The translations under genes were made by a program, and so were the position numbers. Of a stretch of DNA of 64,000 nt, positions 9,589 through 20,754 are shown piece by piece. Source of the DNA: Bolinopsis microptera. Lineage: Eukaryota; Ctenophora; Tentaculata; Lobata; Bolinopsidae. Where the stretch lies: NCBI RefSeq assembly GCF_026151205.1, contig NC_087079.1:17540945-17604944 (forward strand), in the 5' to 3' direction. The first letter of the stretch is position 1. Every line of letters begins with the position of its first letter. The notes under the pieces were generated by a model. It was given only the letters and a program-made list of their open reading frames with translations, searched no databases and was not told the origin of the DNA.

Positions 9589-12402
9589 TTAAATTTGTCT
9601 TTGAATATGTTGTAAAAGAAATCCCTTAAGCTTCTCGCACTCTTCTTTGTTATTGATACTAGGTTTAAATAAATTAATGTAGTAAGCTTCTGTCACTTTA
9701 CGTTTAATGGTGCTATATAAGTTAATTTCTAAAATATCGAAGGAAATATCTGGTTCTATGTTATCGTGAAACTCTGAATAATGAGCAGCCAACGCATTAT
9801 CAGGATAGGTTAAAGGCCTGTTGACTGCTCTTCGATGCTCTGAAAATCTATCGTGTGCTGTTCTACTCGTTTCCCCTATATATAGCTCTTGACATAATTT
9901 ACACGTAACTTTGTATATGACACATTTTGGTTTGCAGTCGTGATTTGTTGTGATGAGTGGACATATGATACAGTTTGGTATGGTGCAGTGTGGTTTGTCG
10001 TGTGGTCGTGATGAACATAAGATCTCTGAGAGTTTCTTACCTGGTGTGAATATGAATTTGACCGGTAAGTTGTGTGAGAGGGCAAATTGAGTGACTTCTT
10101 TGGAAAATGGCTCGTTGATGAATGGTAGAGTGCATGTTACGTGGTCGGTATCTTGTATGTTTGATGATGAAGGGTTATGACGTGTTGTAGGTGAGAGAGG
10201 GTGAAATCGTCCTGTTTTGTTTATACGTCGTGGGTCTTGGTAACCGTTGTTGACCAACAAGTTGTCTACTATCTTCATGGACTCTTCTTTATACTCTGGT
10301 GTTGATGAGCAAAAAGCAGCCGTTTTGTAGAAGTTCTTGATGGTTGCTACTTTAGTTCCCTCATTGTGGTGGCTGTTGGCGTGCAGTGTGATATTCTTTT
10401 TCTGCTTCTTTCTGTAGAATTTGTGGTGTAGTGTTCCCTGTTCGTCGATCTTTATCTGGGTGTCGAGGAATGGGGTGAAATCCTGACGGCTTTCCGGATA
10501 GTCAATTTCCCATTTGAGCAACTGGTCTGGGTCCTCGTTTGAGATGGACTCCACTATCCTCAGAGCTTCTTCTTTGGAGCTGGCTAGACTCCCGGCATCA
10601 TCCACGTATCTCCGGTAGAATGAGACGTGTAAATCAGTGTAAATCGATCTTCTCTCGAACATATATACTCGTACTATCGCTCCTATTGGTGATGGTTGGC
10701 ACCCCATGAAGAGACCAATTTTCTGGAGGTAGAGTCTTGAGTGATATGTAAAGTATGAGTTGGTGAAGACGAATTCAAGGATCTTGTGGATGTGCGTGAG
10801 TGTTAGACCCCAGGTGTCGAGGTCTTCCCAATGTTCTTCGGTGAGTGTAATGAGGTCTTGAATGCAGCCACTGATGTTGATGTTTGTGTACAGTGCTGTG
10901 ACGTCAGCTGTGAAGAATGAGAGACCTGAGAGTTGTTGATGTGACATGTTTTGAAGCTCTTCTAGGTGAGTGTGTATATTGCTCAGGTGAGATGGAACAT
11001 GATTAAGCAGAGGAGATAGAATAGATTTAACAATCCAAGCAAGCTTCTCAGAAGGGGAATTTATACAAGACACAATTGGACGTATTTTACAATTAGAAAT
11101 AATATCTACATCTGAAACTAAGACATTACAATCAAATTTATGAGTTTTCTGTATTAAATAAATAGTCGGTAGTTGGGTATTATGTGATTTAAATAAGTCT
11201 ACTGTTTTGCTGTCATAATTACACATCCTACTTATCTCTGTCCATAACACATTACTCTCAGTCTCTAGTCTCTCAGTAACCCTGTTGATGAGGCGGCTGT
11301 AGGAGACTTCTGAGGGGTTTGCTATTGGTTGGATCCGATTTTGTCGCGTGGTGGTAGGTGCAACGTAGGTGTACGCTTCTTGCGAGGTCATGTCTGACAG
11401 ATGTTTCTGCGTAATCTGCTGTTGTACTCCACTGCTCATAATCACAAACTCACCCCCCTTGTCGCTTCTCGAGAAGTGGAGTTCTTCTTTTCTTGCAATC
11501 AAGGATTTGAGTCCCTCCCGTTGTTTTGCTGTTAGGTTAGAGGGTACTTTACTGTGTTCTAATCTGGTGTTAATGATGTAACACAGTTGGCGGAGGTGAT
11601 GTTCCATGGCGAGGTTGGTGGTGGGTGGAGCACCAGCAAACGGTCGTTGAAATGGCACGTTTTTCGACTTAATAAATGCGAAGCTGGTCGGGCATGTATC
11701 ATCTGGGATCTCATCTGAAAAACAGGTTTTCCAGCGGAGCCGGTAGGCGGTCTGAGCAAGGCTGATCTGCACATCTTTCTTGAGGCGTTCATCTACTCGG
11801 GGTGCTAGGGCGAACTTGGGGCCTAAGCTGAGGACGTTAGTCTCATTCTCGTTGAGGACAACGCCTACCGCAGATACTTTGCTGCTAGGTGGCTCGATGG
11901 TAGAGGTGGAGTCGTGTGACACATTAGACTGATAGGTGTGGGTGGGAGTACTGAGAGCATTAAACTTATGAATCAATCTCTGTTTAGATGACTCCTTAAC
12001 ATCGTGGTTGTTATCACTAAACATTTGACATATTTCATAAAACTCTGGTCTCCCAGACAGTCTACATTTTAACAAATAAATGTTTTGTTTACAATTATCG
12101 ATCTTATAATATAAGTCATCAATGCACTGATTCAGTGAGTGGGTATATAATTTATTTACATAATAATTTAAAAAGTTAGGTAGTTTCACAGGAAAAAGAA
12201 TATTAATGTTAAGATGAACTGAGTTCGAAATAAATTTAGGAATTAAATGGCAATGTTTACAATGTTTTAGAAAATTCAGTTTTTGTTCGTAGGATTTTAG
12301 GTGTTCACCGAAGGATATAAGATCTTTTGCGGAACTGAAGGTTTCCCGGTCGAGGTTAAGAAATATCAAATAACGGAGTAGTTCGCTGTTTATTAGTCTC
12401 AT
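9589..12402 (-). CDS. PLE polyprotein, minus copy 2
   Basis: A second complete 937-residue ORF, the same protein as 6472-9285, in head-to-tail tandem with a 303-bp spacer. All RT (motif A Asp, YVDD) and GIY-YIG residues are retained. Confidence 0.9.
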   Translation of the reverse strand: MRLINSELLRYLIFLNLDRETFSSAKDLISFGEHLKSYEQKLNFLKHCKHCHLIPKFISNSVHLNINILFPVKLPNFLNYYVNKLYTHSLNQCIDDLYYKIDNCKQNIYLLKCRLSGRPEFYEICQMFSDNNHDVKESSKQRLIHKFNALSTPTHTYQSNVSHDSTSTIEPPSSKVSAVGVVLNENETNVLSLGPKFALAPRVDERLKKDVQISLAQTAYRLRWKTCFSDEIPDDTCPTSFAFIKSKNVPFQRPFAGAPPTTNLAMEHHLRQLCYIINTRLEHSKVPSNLTAKQREGLKSLIARKEELHFSRSDKGGEFVIMSSGVQQQITQKHLSDMTSQEAYTYVAPTTTRQNRIQPIANPSEVSYSRLINRVTERLETESNVLWTEISRMCNYDSKTVDLFKSHNTQLPTIYLIQKTHKFDCNVLVSDVDIISNCKIRPIVSCINSPSEKLAWIVKSILSPLLNHVPSHLSNIHTHLEELQNMSHQQLSGLSFFTADVTALYTNINISGCIQDLITLTEEHWEDLDTWGLTLTHIHKILEFVFTNSYFTYHSRLYLQKIGLFMGCQPSPIGAIVRVYMFERRSIYTDLHVSFYRRYVDDAGSLASSKEEALRIVESISNEDPDQLLKWEIDYPESRQDFTPFLDTQIKIDEQGTLHHKFYRKKQKKNITLHANSHHNEGTKVATIKNFYKTAAFCSSTPEYKEESMKIVDNLLVNNGYQDPRRINKTGRFHPLSPTTRHNPSSSNIQDTDHVTCTLPFINEPFSKEVTQFALSHNLPVKFIFTPGKKLSEILCSSRPHDKPHCTIPNCIICPLITTNHDCKPKCVIYKVTCKLCQELYIGETSRTAHDRFSEHRRAVNRPLTYPDNALAAHYSEFHDNIEPDISFDILEINLYSTIKRKVTEAYYINLFKPSINNKEECEKLKGFLLQHIQRQI

Positions 12403-12485
12403 GATTGAAATACTGATATCTGGATATTATCCGGTTAGAAGAGACAAGGACAAGTGAAACAAGGAAGTTAGGAGTAAGGGCAAAT

Positions 12486-12509
12486 TTTCGGCGTCAACGC
12501 CATCTTCAG
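12486..12509 (-). ncRNA. Hammerhead-like ribozyme core, PLE minus unit 3
   Basis: Identical to the motifs at 6252 and 9369; it belongs to the 5'-truncated third unit. Confidence 0.45.
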
Positions 12510-12705
12510 GCTAAAATTGTTATAAATGTTAGTATATAATAAATGCTTCTATACTAGTTAAAATGCTAAATTAAAATTACACACACTGAATACAGGTTAC
12601 ATCAAATGGTATTGTACATTACATTGAAAATAGTGATGTACACACGTTTTACACTCTGTTCAAGTACATAATATCTACTGAACAACAGGGTCGTGTGCTA
12701 TTTAT

Positions 12706-13690
12706 TTAAATTTGTCTTTGAATATGTTGTAAAAGAAATCCCTTAAGCTTCTCGCACTCTTCTTTGTTATTGATACTAGGTTTAAATAAATTAATGTAGT
12801 AAGCTTCTGTCACTTTACGTTTAATGGTGCTATATAAGTTAATTTCTAAAATATCGAAGGAAATATCTGGTTCTATGTTATCGTGAAACTCTGAATAATG
12901 AGCAGCCAACGCATTATCAGGATAGGTTAAAGGCCTGTTGACTGCTCTTCGATGCTCTGAAAATCTATCGTGTGCTGTTCTACTCGTTTCCCCTATATAT
13001 AGCTCTTGACATAATTTACACGTAACTTTGTATATGACACATTTTGGTTTGCAGTCGTGATTTGTTGTGATGAGTGGACATATGATACAGTTTGGTATGG
13101 TGCAGTGTGGTTTGTCGTGTGGTCGTGATGAACATAAGATCTCTGAGAGTTTCTTACCTGGTGTGAATATGAATTTGACCGGTAAGTTGTGTGAGAGGGC
13201 AAATTGAGTGACTTCTTTGGAAAATGGCTCGTTGATGAATGGTAGAGTGCATGTTACGTGGTCGGTATCTTGTATGTTTGATGATGAAGGGTTATGACGT
13301 GTTGTAGGTGAGAGAGGGTGAAATCGTCCTGTTTTGTTTATACGTCGTGGGTCTTGGTAACCGTTGTTGACCAACAAGTTGTCTACTATCTTCATGGACT
13401 CTTCTTTATACTCTGGTGTTGATGAGCAAAAAGCAGCCGTTTTGTAGAAGTTCTTGATGGTTGCTACTTTAGTTCCCTCATTGTGGTGGCTGTTGGCGTG
13501 CAGTGTGATATTCTTTTTCTGCTTCTTTCTGTAGAATTTGTGGTGTAGTGTTCCCTGTTCGTCGATCTTTATCTGGGTGTCGAGGAATGGGGTGAAATCC
13601 TGACGGCTTTCCGGATAGTCAATTTCCCATTTGAGCAACTGGTCTGGGTCCTCGTTTGAGATGGACTCCACTATCCTCAGAGCTTCTTCT
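12706..13690 (-). pseudogene. PLE polyprotein, minus copy 3, 5'-truncated
   Basis: This keeps only the C-terminal third of the ORF: sequence after the YVDD box, the Cys-rich linker and the GIY-YIG nuclease. The coding sequence is cut at about 13690, where it meets the oppositely oriented copy. An internal ATG at 13671 opens a 321-codon frame, but it lacks the polymerase domain. Confidence 0.85.
13686..13690. other. Inversion junction between the two PLE arrays
   Basis: At CTTCT the minus-strand array (matching 10565-10573) switches to plus-strand sequence (matching 16801-16808). Five bases are shared by both partners, a microhomology join like those of twin-primed LINE inversions. Confidence 0.8.
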
Positions 13691-15151
13691 GAGAAGCTTG
13701 CTTGGATTGTTAAATCTATTCTATCTCCTCTGCTTAATCATGTTCCATCTCACCTGAGCAATATACACACTCACCTAGAAGAGCTTCAAAACATGTCACA
13801 TCAACAACTCTCAGGTCTCTCATTCTTCACAGCTGACGTCACAGCACTGTACACAAACATCAACATCAGTGGCTGCATTCAAGACCTCATTACACTCACC
13901 GAAGAACATTGGGAAGACCTCGACACCTGGGGTCTAACACTCACGCACATCCACAAGATCCTTGAATTCGTCTTCACCAACTCATACTTTACATATCACT
14001 CAAGACTCTACCTCCAGAAAATTGGTCTCTTCATGGGGTGCCAACCATCACCAATAGGAGCGATAGTACGAGTATATATGTTCGAGAGAAGATCGATTTA
14101 CACTGATTTACACGTCTCATTCTACCGGAGATACGTGGATGATGCCGGGAGTCTAGCCAGCTCCAAAGAAGAAGCTCTGAGGATAGTGGAGTCCATCTCA
14201 AACGAGGACCCAGACCAGTTGCTCAAATGGGAAATTGACTATCCGGAAAGCCGTCAGGATTTCACCCCATTCCTCGACACCCAGATAAAGATCGACGAAC
14301 AGGGAACACTACACCACAAATTCTACAGAAAGAAGCAGAAAAAGAATATCACACTGCACGCCAACAGCCACCACAATGAGGGAACTAAAGTAGCAACCAT
14401 CAAGAACTTCTACAAAACGGCTGCTTTTTGCTCATCAACACCAGAGTATAAAGAAGAGTCCATGAAGATAGTAGACAACTTGTTGGTCAACAACGGTTAC
14501 CAAGACCCACGACGTATAAACAAAACAGGACGATTTCACCCTCTCTCACCTACAACACGTCATAACCCTTCATCATCAAACATACAAGATACCGACCACG
14601 TAACATGCACTCTACCATTCATCAACGAGCCATTTTCCAAAGAAGTCACTCAATTTGCCCTCTCACACAACTTACCGGTCAAATTCATATTCACACCAGG
14701 TAAGAAACTCTCAGAGATCTTATGTTCATCACGACCACACGACAAACCACACTGCACCATACCAAACTGTATCATATGTCCACTCATCACAACAAATCAC
14801 GACTGCAAACCAAAATGTGTCATATACAAAGTTACGTGTAAATTATGTCAAGAGCTATATATAGGGGAAACGAGTAGAACAGCACACGATAGATTTTCAG
14901 AGCATCGAAGAGCAGTCAACAGGCCTTTAACCTATCCTGATAATGCGTTGGCTGCTCATTATTCAGAGTTTCACGATAACATAGAACCAGATATTTCCTT
15001 CGATATTTTAGAAATTAACTTATATAGCACCATTAAACGTAAAGTGACAGAAGCTTACTACATTAATTTATTTAAACCTAGTATCAATAACAAAGAAGAG
15101 TGCGAGAAGCTTAAGGGATTTCTTTTACAACATATTCAAAGACAAATTTAA
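13691..15151 (+). pseudogene. PLE polyprotein, plus copy 1, 5'-truncated
   Basis: This begins at the SEKLAWIVK segment of the RT and continues intact through motif A, YVDD and GIY-YIG to the normal stop. An accidental ATG at 13631 in the antisense copy gives a 506-codon chimeric frame with about 20 foreign residues. The N-terminal third is missing, so full activity is unlikely. Confidence 0.85.
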
Positions 15152-15347
15152 ATAAATAGCACACGACCCTGTTGTTCAGTAGATATTATGTACTTGAACA
15201 GAGTGTAAAACGTGTGTACATCACTATTTTCAATGTAATGTACAATACCATTTGATGTAACCTGTATTCAGTGTGTGTAATTTTAATTTAGCATTTTAAC
15301 TAGTATAGAAGCATTTATTATATACTAACATTTATAACAATTTTAGC

Positions 15348-15371
15348 CTGAAGATGGCGTTGACGCCGAAA
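15348..15371 (+). ncRNA. Hammerhead-like ribozyme core, PLE plus unit 1
   Basis: CTGAAGA at 15348-15354, stem GGCG/CGCC with a TTGA loop, and GAAA at 15368-15371. AAATTT immediately after is self-complementary. Identical to the other four copies. Confidence 0.45.
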
Positions 15372-15454
15372 ATTTGCCCTTACTCCTAACTTCCTTGTTT
15401 CACTTGTCCTTGTCTCTTCTAACCGGATAATATCCAGATATCAGTATTTCAATC

Positions 15455-18268
15455 ATGAGACTAATAAACAGCGAACTACTCCGTTATTTGATATTTCTTA
15501 ACCTCGACCGGGAAACCTTCAGTTCCGCAAAAGATCTTATATCCTTCGGTGAACACCTAAAATCCTACGAACAAAAACTGAATTTTCTAAAACATTGTAA
15601 ACATTGCCATTTAATTCCTAAATTTATTTCGAACTCAGTTCATCTTAACATTAATATTCTTTTTCCTGTGAAACTACCTAACTTTTTAAATTATTATGTA
15701 AATAAATTATATACCCACTCACTGAATCAGTGCATTGATGACTTATATTATAAGATCGATAATTGTAAACAAAACATTTATTTGTTAAAATGTAGACTGT
15801 CTGGGAGACCAGAGTTTTATGAAATATGTCAAATGTTTAGTGATAACAACCACGATGTTAAGGAGTCATCTAAACAGAGATTGATTCATAAGTTTAATGC
15901 TCTCAGTACTCCCACCCACACCTATCAGTCTAATGTGTCACACGACTCCACCTCTACCATCGAGCCACCTAGCAGCAAAGTATCTGCGGTAGGCGTTGTC
16001 CTCAACGAGAATGAGACTAACGTCCTCAGCTTAGGCCCCAAGTTCGCCCTAGCACCCCGAGTAGATGAACGCCTCAAGAAAGATGTGCAGATCAGCCTTG
16101 CTCAGACCGCCTACCGGCTCCGCTGGAAAACCTGTTTTTCAGATGAGATCCCAGATGATACATGCCCGACCAGCTTCGCATTTATTAAGTCGAAAAACGT
16201 GCCATTTCAACGACCGTTTGCTGGTGCTCCACCCACCACCAACCTCGCCATGGAACATCACCTCCGCCAACTGTGTTACATCATTAACACCAGATTAGAA
16301 CACAGTAAAGTACCCTCTAACCTAACAGCAAAACAACGGGAGGGACTCAAATCCTTGATTGCAAGAAAAGAAGAACTCCACTTCTCGAGAAGCGACAAGG
16401 GGGGTGAGTTTGTGATTATGAGCAGTGGAGTACAACAGCAGATTACGCAGAAACATCTGTCAGACATGACCTCGCAAGAAGCGTACACCTACGTTGCACC
16501 TACCACCACGCGACAAAATCGGATCCAACCAATAGCAAACCCCTCAGAAGTCTCCTACAGCCGCCTCATCAACAGGGTTACTGAGAGACTAGAGACTGAG
16601 AGTAATGTGTTATGGACAGAGATAAGTAGGATGTGTAATTATGACAGCAAAACAGTAGACTTATTTAAATCACATAATACCCAACTACCGACTATTTATT
16701 TAATACAGAAAACTCATAAATTTGATTGTAATGTCTTAGTTTCAGATGTAGATATTATTTCTAATTGTAAAATACGTCCAATTGTGTCTTGTATAAATTC
16801 CCCTTCTGAGAAGCTTGCTTGGATTGTTAAATCTATTCTATCTCCTCTGCTTAATCATGTTCCATCTCACCTGAGCAATATACACACTCACCTAGAAGAG
16901 CTTCAAAACATGTCACATCAACAACTCTCAGGTCTCTCATTCTTCACAGCTGACGTCACAGCACTGTACACAAACATCAACATCAGTGGCTGCATTCAAG
17001 ACCTCATTACACTCACCGAAGAACATTGGGAAGACCTCGACACCTGGGGTCTAACACTCACGCACATCCACAAGATCCTTGAATTCGTCTTCACCAACTC
17101 ATACTTTACATATCACTCAAGACTCTACCTCCAGAAAATTGGTCTCTTCATGGGGTGCCAACCATCACCAATAGGAGCGATAGTACGAGTATATATGTTC
17201 GAGAGAAGATCGATTTACACTGATTTACACGTCTCATTCTACCGGAGATACGTGGATGATGCCGGGAGTCTAGCCAGCTCCAAAGAAGAAGCTCTGAGGA
17301 TAGTGGAGTCCATCTCAAACGAGGACCCAGACCAGTTGCTCAAATGGGAAATTGACTATCCGGAAAGCCGTCAGGATTTCACCCCATTCCTCGACACCCA
17401 GATAAAGATCGACGAACAGGGAACACTACACCACAAATTCTACAGAAAGAAGCAGAAAAAGAATATCACACTGCACGCCAACAGCCACCACAATGAGGGA
17501 ACTAAAGTAGCAACCATCAAGAACTTCTACAAAACGGCTGCTTTTTGCTCATCAACACCAGAGTATAAAGAAGAGTCCATGAAGATAGTAGACAACTTGT
17601 TGGTCAACAACGGTTACCAAGACCCACGACGTATAAACAAAACAGGACGATTTCACCCTCTCTCACCTACAACACGTCATAACCCTTCATCATCAAACAT
17701 ACAAGATACCGACCACGTAACATGCACTCTACCATTCATCAACGAGCCATTTTCCAAAGAAGTCACTCAATTTGCCCTCTCACACAACTTACCGGTCAAA
17801 TTCATATTCACACCAGGTAAGAAACTCTCAGAGATCTTATGTTCATCACGACCACACGACAAACCACACTGCACCATACCAAACTGTATCATATGTCCAC
17901 TCATCACAACAAATCACGACTGCAAACCAAAATGTGTCATATACAAAGTTACGTGTAAATTATGTCAAGAGCTATATATAGGGGAAACGAGTAGAACAGC
18001 ACACGATAGATTTTCAGAGCATCGAAGAGCAGTCAACAGGCCTTTAACCTATCCTGATAATGCGTTGGCTGCTCATTATTCAGAGTTTCACGATAACATA
18101 GAACCAGATATTTCCTTCGATATTTTAGAAATTAACTTATATAGCACCATTAAACGTAAAGTGACAGAAGCTTACTACATTAATTTATTTAAACCTAGTA
18201 TCAATAACAAAGAAGAGTGCGAGAAGCTTAAGGGATTTCTTTTACAACATATTCAAAGACAAATTTAA
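15455..18268 (+). CDS. PLE polyprotein, plus copy 2, full length
   Basis: A complete 937-residue ORF on the plus strand, identical in protein to the minus copies. The YVDD box is encoded at 17249-17260, and the GIY-YIG domain occupies the last 110 residues. It follows the truncated plus copy in tandem with the same 3117-bp spacing. Confidence 0.9.
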   Translation: MRLINSELLRYLIFLNLDRETFSSAKDLISFGEHLKSYEQKLNFLKHCKHCHLIPKFISNSVHLNINILFPVKLPNFLNYYVNKLYTHSLNQCIDDLYYKIDNCKQNIYLLKCRLSGRPEFYEICQMFSDNNHDVKESSKQRLIHKFNALSTPTHTYQSNVSHDSTSTIEPPSSKVSAVGVVLNENETNVLSLGPKFALAPRVDERLKKDVQISLAQTAYRLRWKTCFSDEIPDDTCPTSFAFIKSKNVPFQRPFAGAPPTTNLAMEHHLRQLCYIINTRLEHSKVPSNLTAKQREGLKSLIARKEELHFSRSDKGGEFVIMSSGVQQQITQKHLSDMTSQEAYTYVAPTTTRQNRIQPIANPSEVSYSRLINRVTERLETESNVLWTEISRMCNYDSKTVDLFKSHNTQLPTIYLIQKTHKFDCNVLVSDVDIISNCKIRPIVSCINSPSEKLAWIVKSILSPLLNHVPSHLSNIHTHLEELQNMSHQQLSGLSFFTADVTALYTNINISGCIQDLITLTEEHWEDLDTWGLTLTHIHKILEFVFTNSYFTYHSRLYLQKIGLFMGCQPSPIGAIVRVYMFERRSIYTDLHVSFYRRYVDDAGSLASSKEEALRIVESISNEDPDQLLKWEIDYPESRQDFTPFLDTQIKIDEQGTLHHKFYRKKQKKNITLHANSHHNEGTKVATIKNFYKTAAFCSSTPEYKEESMKIVDNLLVNNGYQDPRRINKTGRFHPLSPTTRHNPSSSNIQDTDHVTCTLPFINEPFSKEVTQFALSHNLPVKFIFTPGKKLSEILCSSRPHDKPHCTIPNCIICPLITTNHDCKPKCVIYKVTCKLCQELYIGETSRTAHDRFSEHRRAVNRPLTYPDNALAAHYSEFHDNIEPDISFDILEINLYSTIKRKVTEAYYINLFKPSINNKEECEKLKGFLLQHIQRQI

Positions 18269-18464
18269 ATAAATAGCACACGACCCTGTTGTTCAGTAGA
18301 TATTATGTACTTGAACAGAGTGTAAAACGTGTGTACATCACTATTTTCAATGTAATGTACAATACCATTTGATGTAACCTGTATTCAGTGTGTGTAATTT
18401 TAATTTAGCATTTTAACTAGTATAGAAGCATTTATTATATACTAACATTTATAACAATTTTAGC

Positions 18465-18488
18465 CTGAAGATGGCGTTGACGCCGAAA
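18465..18488 (+). ncRNA. Hammerhead-like ribozyme core, PLE plus unit 2
   Basis: The last copy of the motif, 77 bp inside the right border of the cluster. Confidence 0.45.
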
Positions 18489-18564
18489 ATTTGCCCTTAC
18501 TCCTAACTTCCTTGTTTCACTTGTCCTTGTCTCTTCTAACCGGATAATATCCAGATATCAGTAT

Positions 18565-18576
18565 ATCAAGGGTGTC
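18565..18576. repeat. Target-site duplication of the PLE cluster, right copy
   Basis: ATCAAGGGTGTC, identical to 6122-6133. Confidence 0.9.
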
Positions 18577-20754
18577 GAAGGCTTTGCTTAAGTCAACGAA
18601 TATCCCTAGGACATGTTTATTGCTTGCCAGAGACTTAGTAACGGAGTCTATAGATTTGTGTAGAGCATGGGTGGTAGAATGGCCTTTTCTAAATCCAAAC
18701 TGTGAGTCTGTTAGTACACCTTTAGATGTGAAGAAATTATAGAGGCGTTTATAAATGACCTTCTCGAAGATCTTTCCAAATAAAGGTAATATTGATACAG
18801 GCCGATAATTTTCAATGCATTCCTTATTGTCTTTCTTGTAAATAGGAATAACTTTACCAGTTTTAAAAATACTTGGGAATGTACCACTTTGTATACATGT
18901 GTTGTAAAGCCTAGCCAAGGTACCAGCAATGAGCTTGGCTGGTTTTTTAACAACAACTATAGGTATGTCACTCGCCTTACCATTTTGAAAATCCCTGATC
19001 ACCTCTATAATTTCTTCTTCATTAGTTTCTTCCAGGTATATGGAGTCAGATACCGAATTAGACATAAACTGAGCAAATGATTCTACTGGTTCCAGAGAAA
19101 TACTATTGTTTGACAATACATTTTTATTGAGATTACTTGCAAGAGATGTAAAATATTCACAGAATTTGTTAGCAATTATTCGTCTGCAAGTAACTCTCTG
19201 GCCATCTATAACAAAATCGTCCTTACATCTAGACAAATTTTTGCCACGGAGTTCATTTATAATTTCCCAAGTCTTTTTTGAGTTCATGCTGTACTTCTCG
19301 AATTTTTGAGTATAGCACATAGCCTTTGCCATCTTTATTGAGCTCTTGAGAAACTTGTCGAATTCCTTGTAGTAGATGTGCTTGTTTGGATCCCCATCAG
19401 GTAGTTTTAATGTACAAGTCTTCTTCCATTCGAAATACAACCTAGCTTTCTTGTCGATGGAGTTAATGAGGCCCTGGGTGATCCAAGGGTTGGTTATGCT
19501 GTTACGTTTAGTGGTTCTAGGAGTTAGAAGTTTGCAAGACAAATCTATCTTTTCTTGAAATAACTGCACGAAAGAGTCAAATGTGTTACAGCTGTGGTGG
19601 AACCTATCTATATCGTTTTCTATTTCAAGACAGAGCTTCTCTAAGTTAGCATTACTATAGTCGTAGTGTATAGTAATTTTGTCTGATGAATCAGGTGTTG
19701 GCACAGAGTCAGGGGAAAGTTCAATAAGAGTGAATATAGGGTGATGGTGGGAGATCTTGTCAGATATCACACCAGAAATAAGGGATTGATCTACGACATT
19801 GGTATGGATATTGTCAATACAGGTCCTGGAACAGCCAGGCATTTGGTGAGTTGGTACTGATATGGTTGGTATGAAGCCGTTATTGAATATTATTTCTTGG
19901 AATTTGTCCTCTGATGGAGATGGGTCGTTCAAAATGTTAACATTGAAATCACCAAGAATATATACTTTTTTGCCATTCAGTTTTGAGAGAATACATTCAT
20001 ACGCTTTGTTGAACATCTCAAGTGATGCGTTTGGGGGACGGTATATAACCCCTACGACAGTTGGATCTTGCAAGCTAGTGATAGATACAAACAGTGATTC
20101 TATGTGTTCATTACAGAGAGATAAGTCAGTGATTTTGTTAAAGTTAAGGGAATCGTGTAGGTAAAGACACACTCCTGACCCTTTACCCTTGAACTGGTTT
20201 TTCTCTTGGCAAAAGTAGCGTGATTGGTAACAGGAGGAGTATCCGTTAAGCTGATACAGAGTTCCATTTTCGGGATTAGTGTTTGTTTCTGCAAGGCCGA
20301 TAACAGAGAATTTGTGGTCGATACAAGACAATTCAACTGCAAAGTTGTCAAAGTTTGATGCATTTCCATCAATATTTAGAAATAATTTTGACAAATATTT
20401 AGCTGAATTTTTAGGTAGGATGGTGGCATTCAACTCTGTTATTGAGAATGTTTTGCAATTTTCAAGAATCTTTGAGCTATTGTAGATAGATTCAATATAA
20501 TTAACTGGCTCATCATCAATGAGGCCATTGTTTGCAAAGTGGGGAGCTTGGTAGAAAGGGTTATACCGAACGATATCATTGGCATCAGTGCATATTTTGC
20601 AGTATGTTGCATCTCGAAATTTGACTATGTTATCATCAGTTTTGCATTTTTTGTGCATTATTTTGTCACACATCTGACAAGTTATGAATGGATGTCCAGC
20701 ACGCACAGGTCTATTGCAGCAGCAGCAAATTTCGCATATTAGTTTGGCTATCAT
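18565..20754 (-). CDS. LINE ORF2, N-terminal half (PHD-like finger, APE endonuclease, start of RT)
   Basis: Starts at an ATG overlapping the ORF1 stop. Residues about 7-57 form a Cys/His-rich PHD/RING-like finger (CEICCCC...CQMCDKIMHKKC...YCKIC). Residues about 120-345 are an apurinic-type endonuclease with N127, E156 (LAETN), YRP at 238-240, GDFN at 268-271, D314 (CIDNI) and the terminal SHHHP. The RT begins near 610 (GKVIPIYKK...NYRPVSILP, SQFGFRKGHS, VDLSKAFDTLD). The frame is native to the insertion at 18565; a read-through ORF runs 15 residues into PLE sequence and stops at 18517. The order EN-RT is that of CR1/L2/jockey LINEs. Confidence 0.9.
20751..20754 (-). promoter_or_regulatory. 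ORF1/ORF2 ATGA stop-start overlap
   Basis: The ORF2 ATG (20754-20752) and the ORF1 TGA (20753-20751) share bases as ATGA. This layout suits termination-coupled reinitiation, used by some LINEs to translate ORF2 from a bicistronic RNA; mechanism inferred. Confidence 0.7.

Larger units (their letters stand above)
6134..18564. mobile_element. Penelope-like element cluster: two divergent tandem arrays
   Basis: Five copies of one EN+ Penelope-like element, unit length exactly 3117 bp, occupy this block. On the minus strand there are two full units and a 5'-truncated third (6134 to about 13690). On the plus strand there is a 5'-truncated unit and a full one (about 13691-18564). The arrays meet head to head, so both outer borders are element 3' ends. 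The left border runs 35 nt into the next unit's ORF (6134-6168), while the right border stops 8 nt before the equivalent ATG. Encoded proteins are identical among copies. With the perfect target duplication this indicates very recent insertion, probably in one event. Confidence 0.9.

Noticed and set aside
13631-15151. A novel 506-codon gene
   Set aside because: Chimeric frame created by the inversion junction; after the first 20 residues it is the truncated PLE protein.
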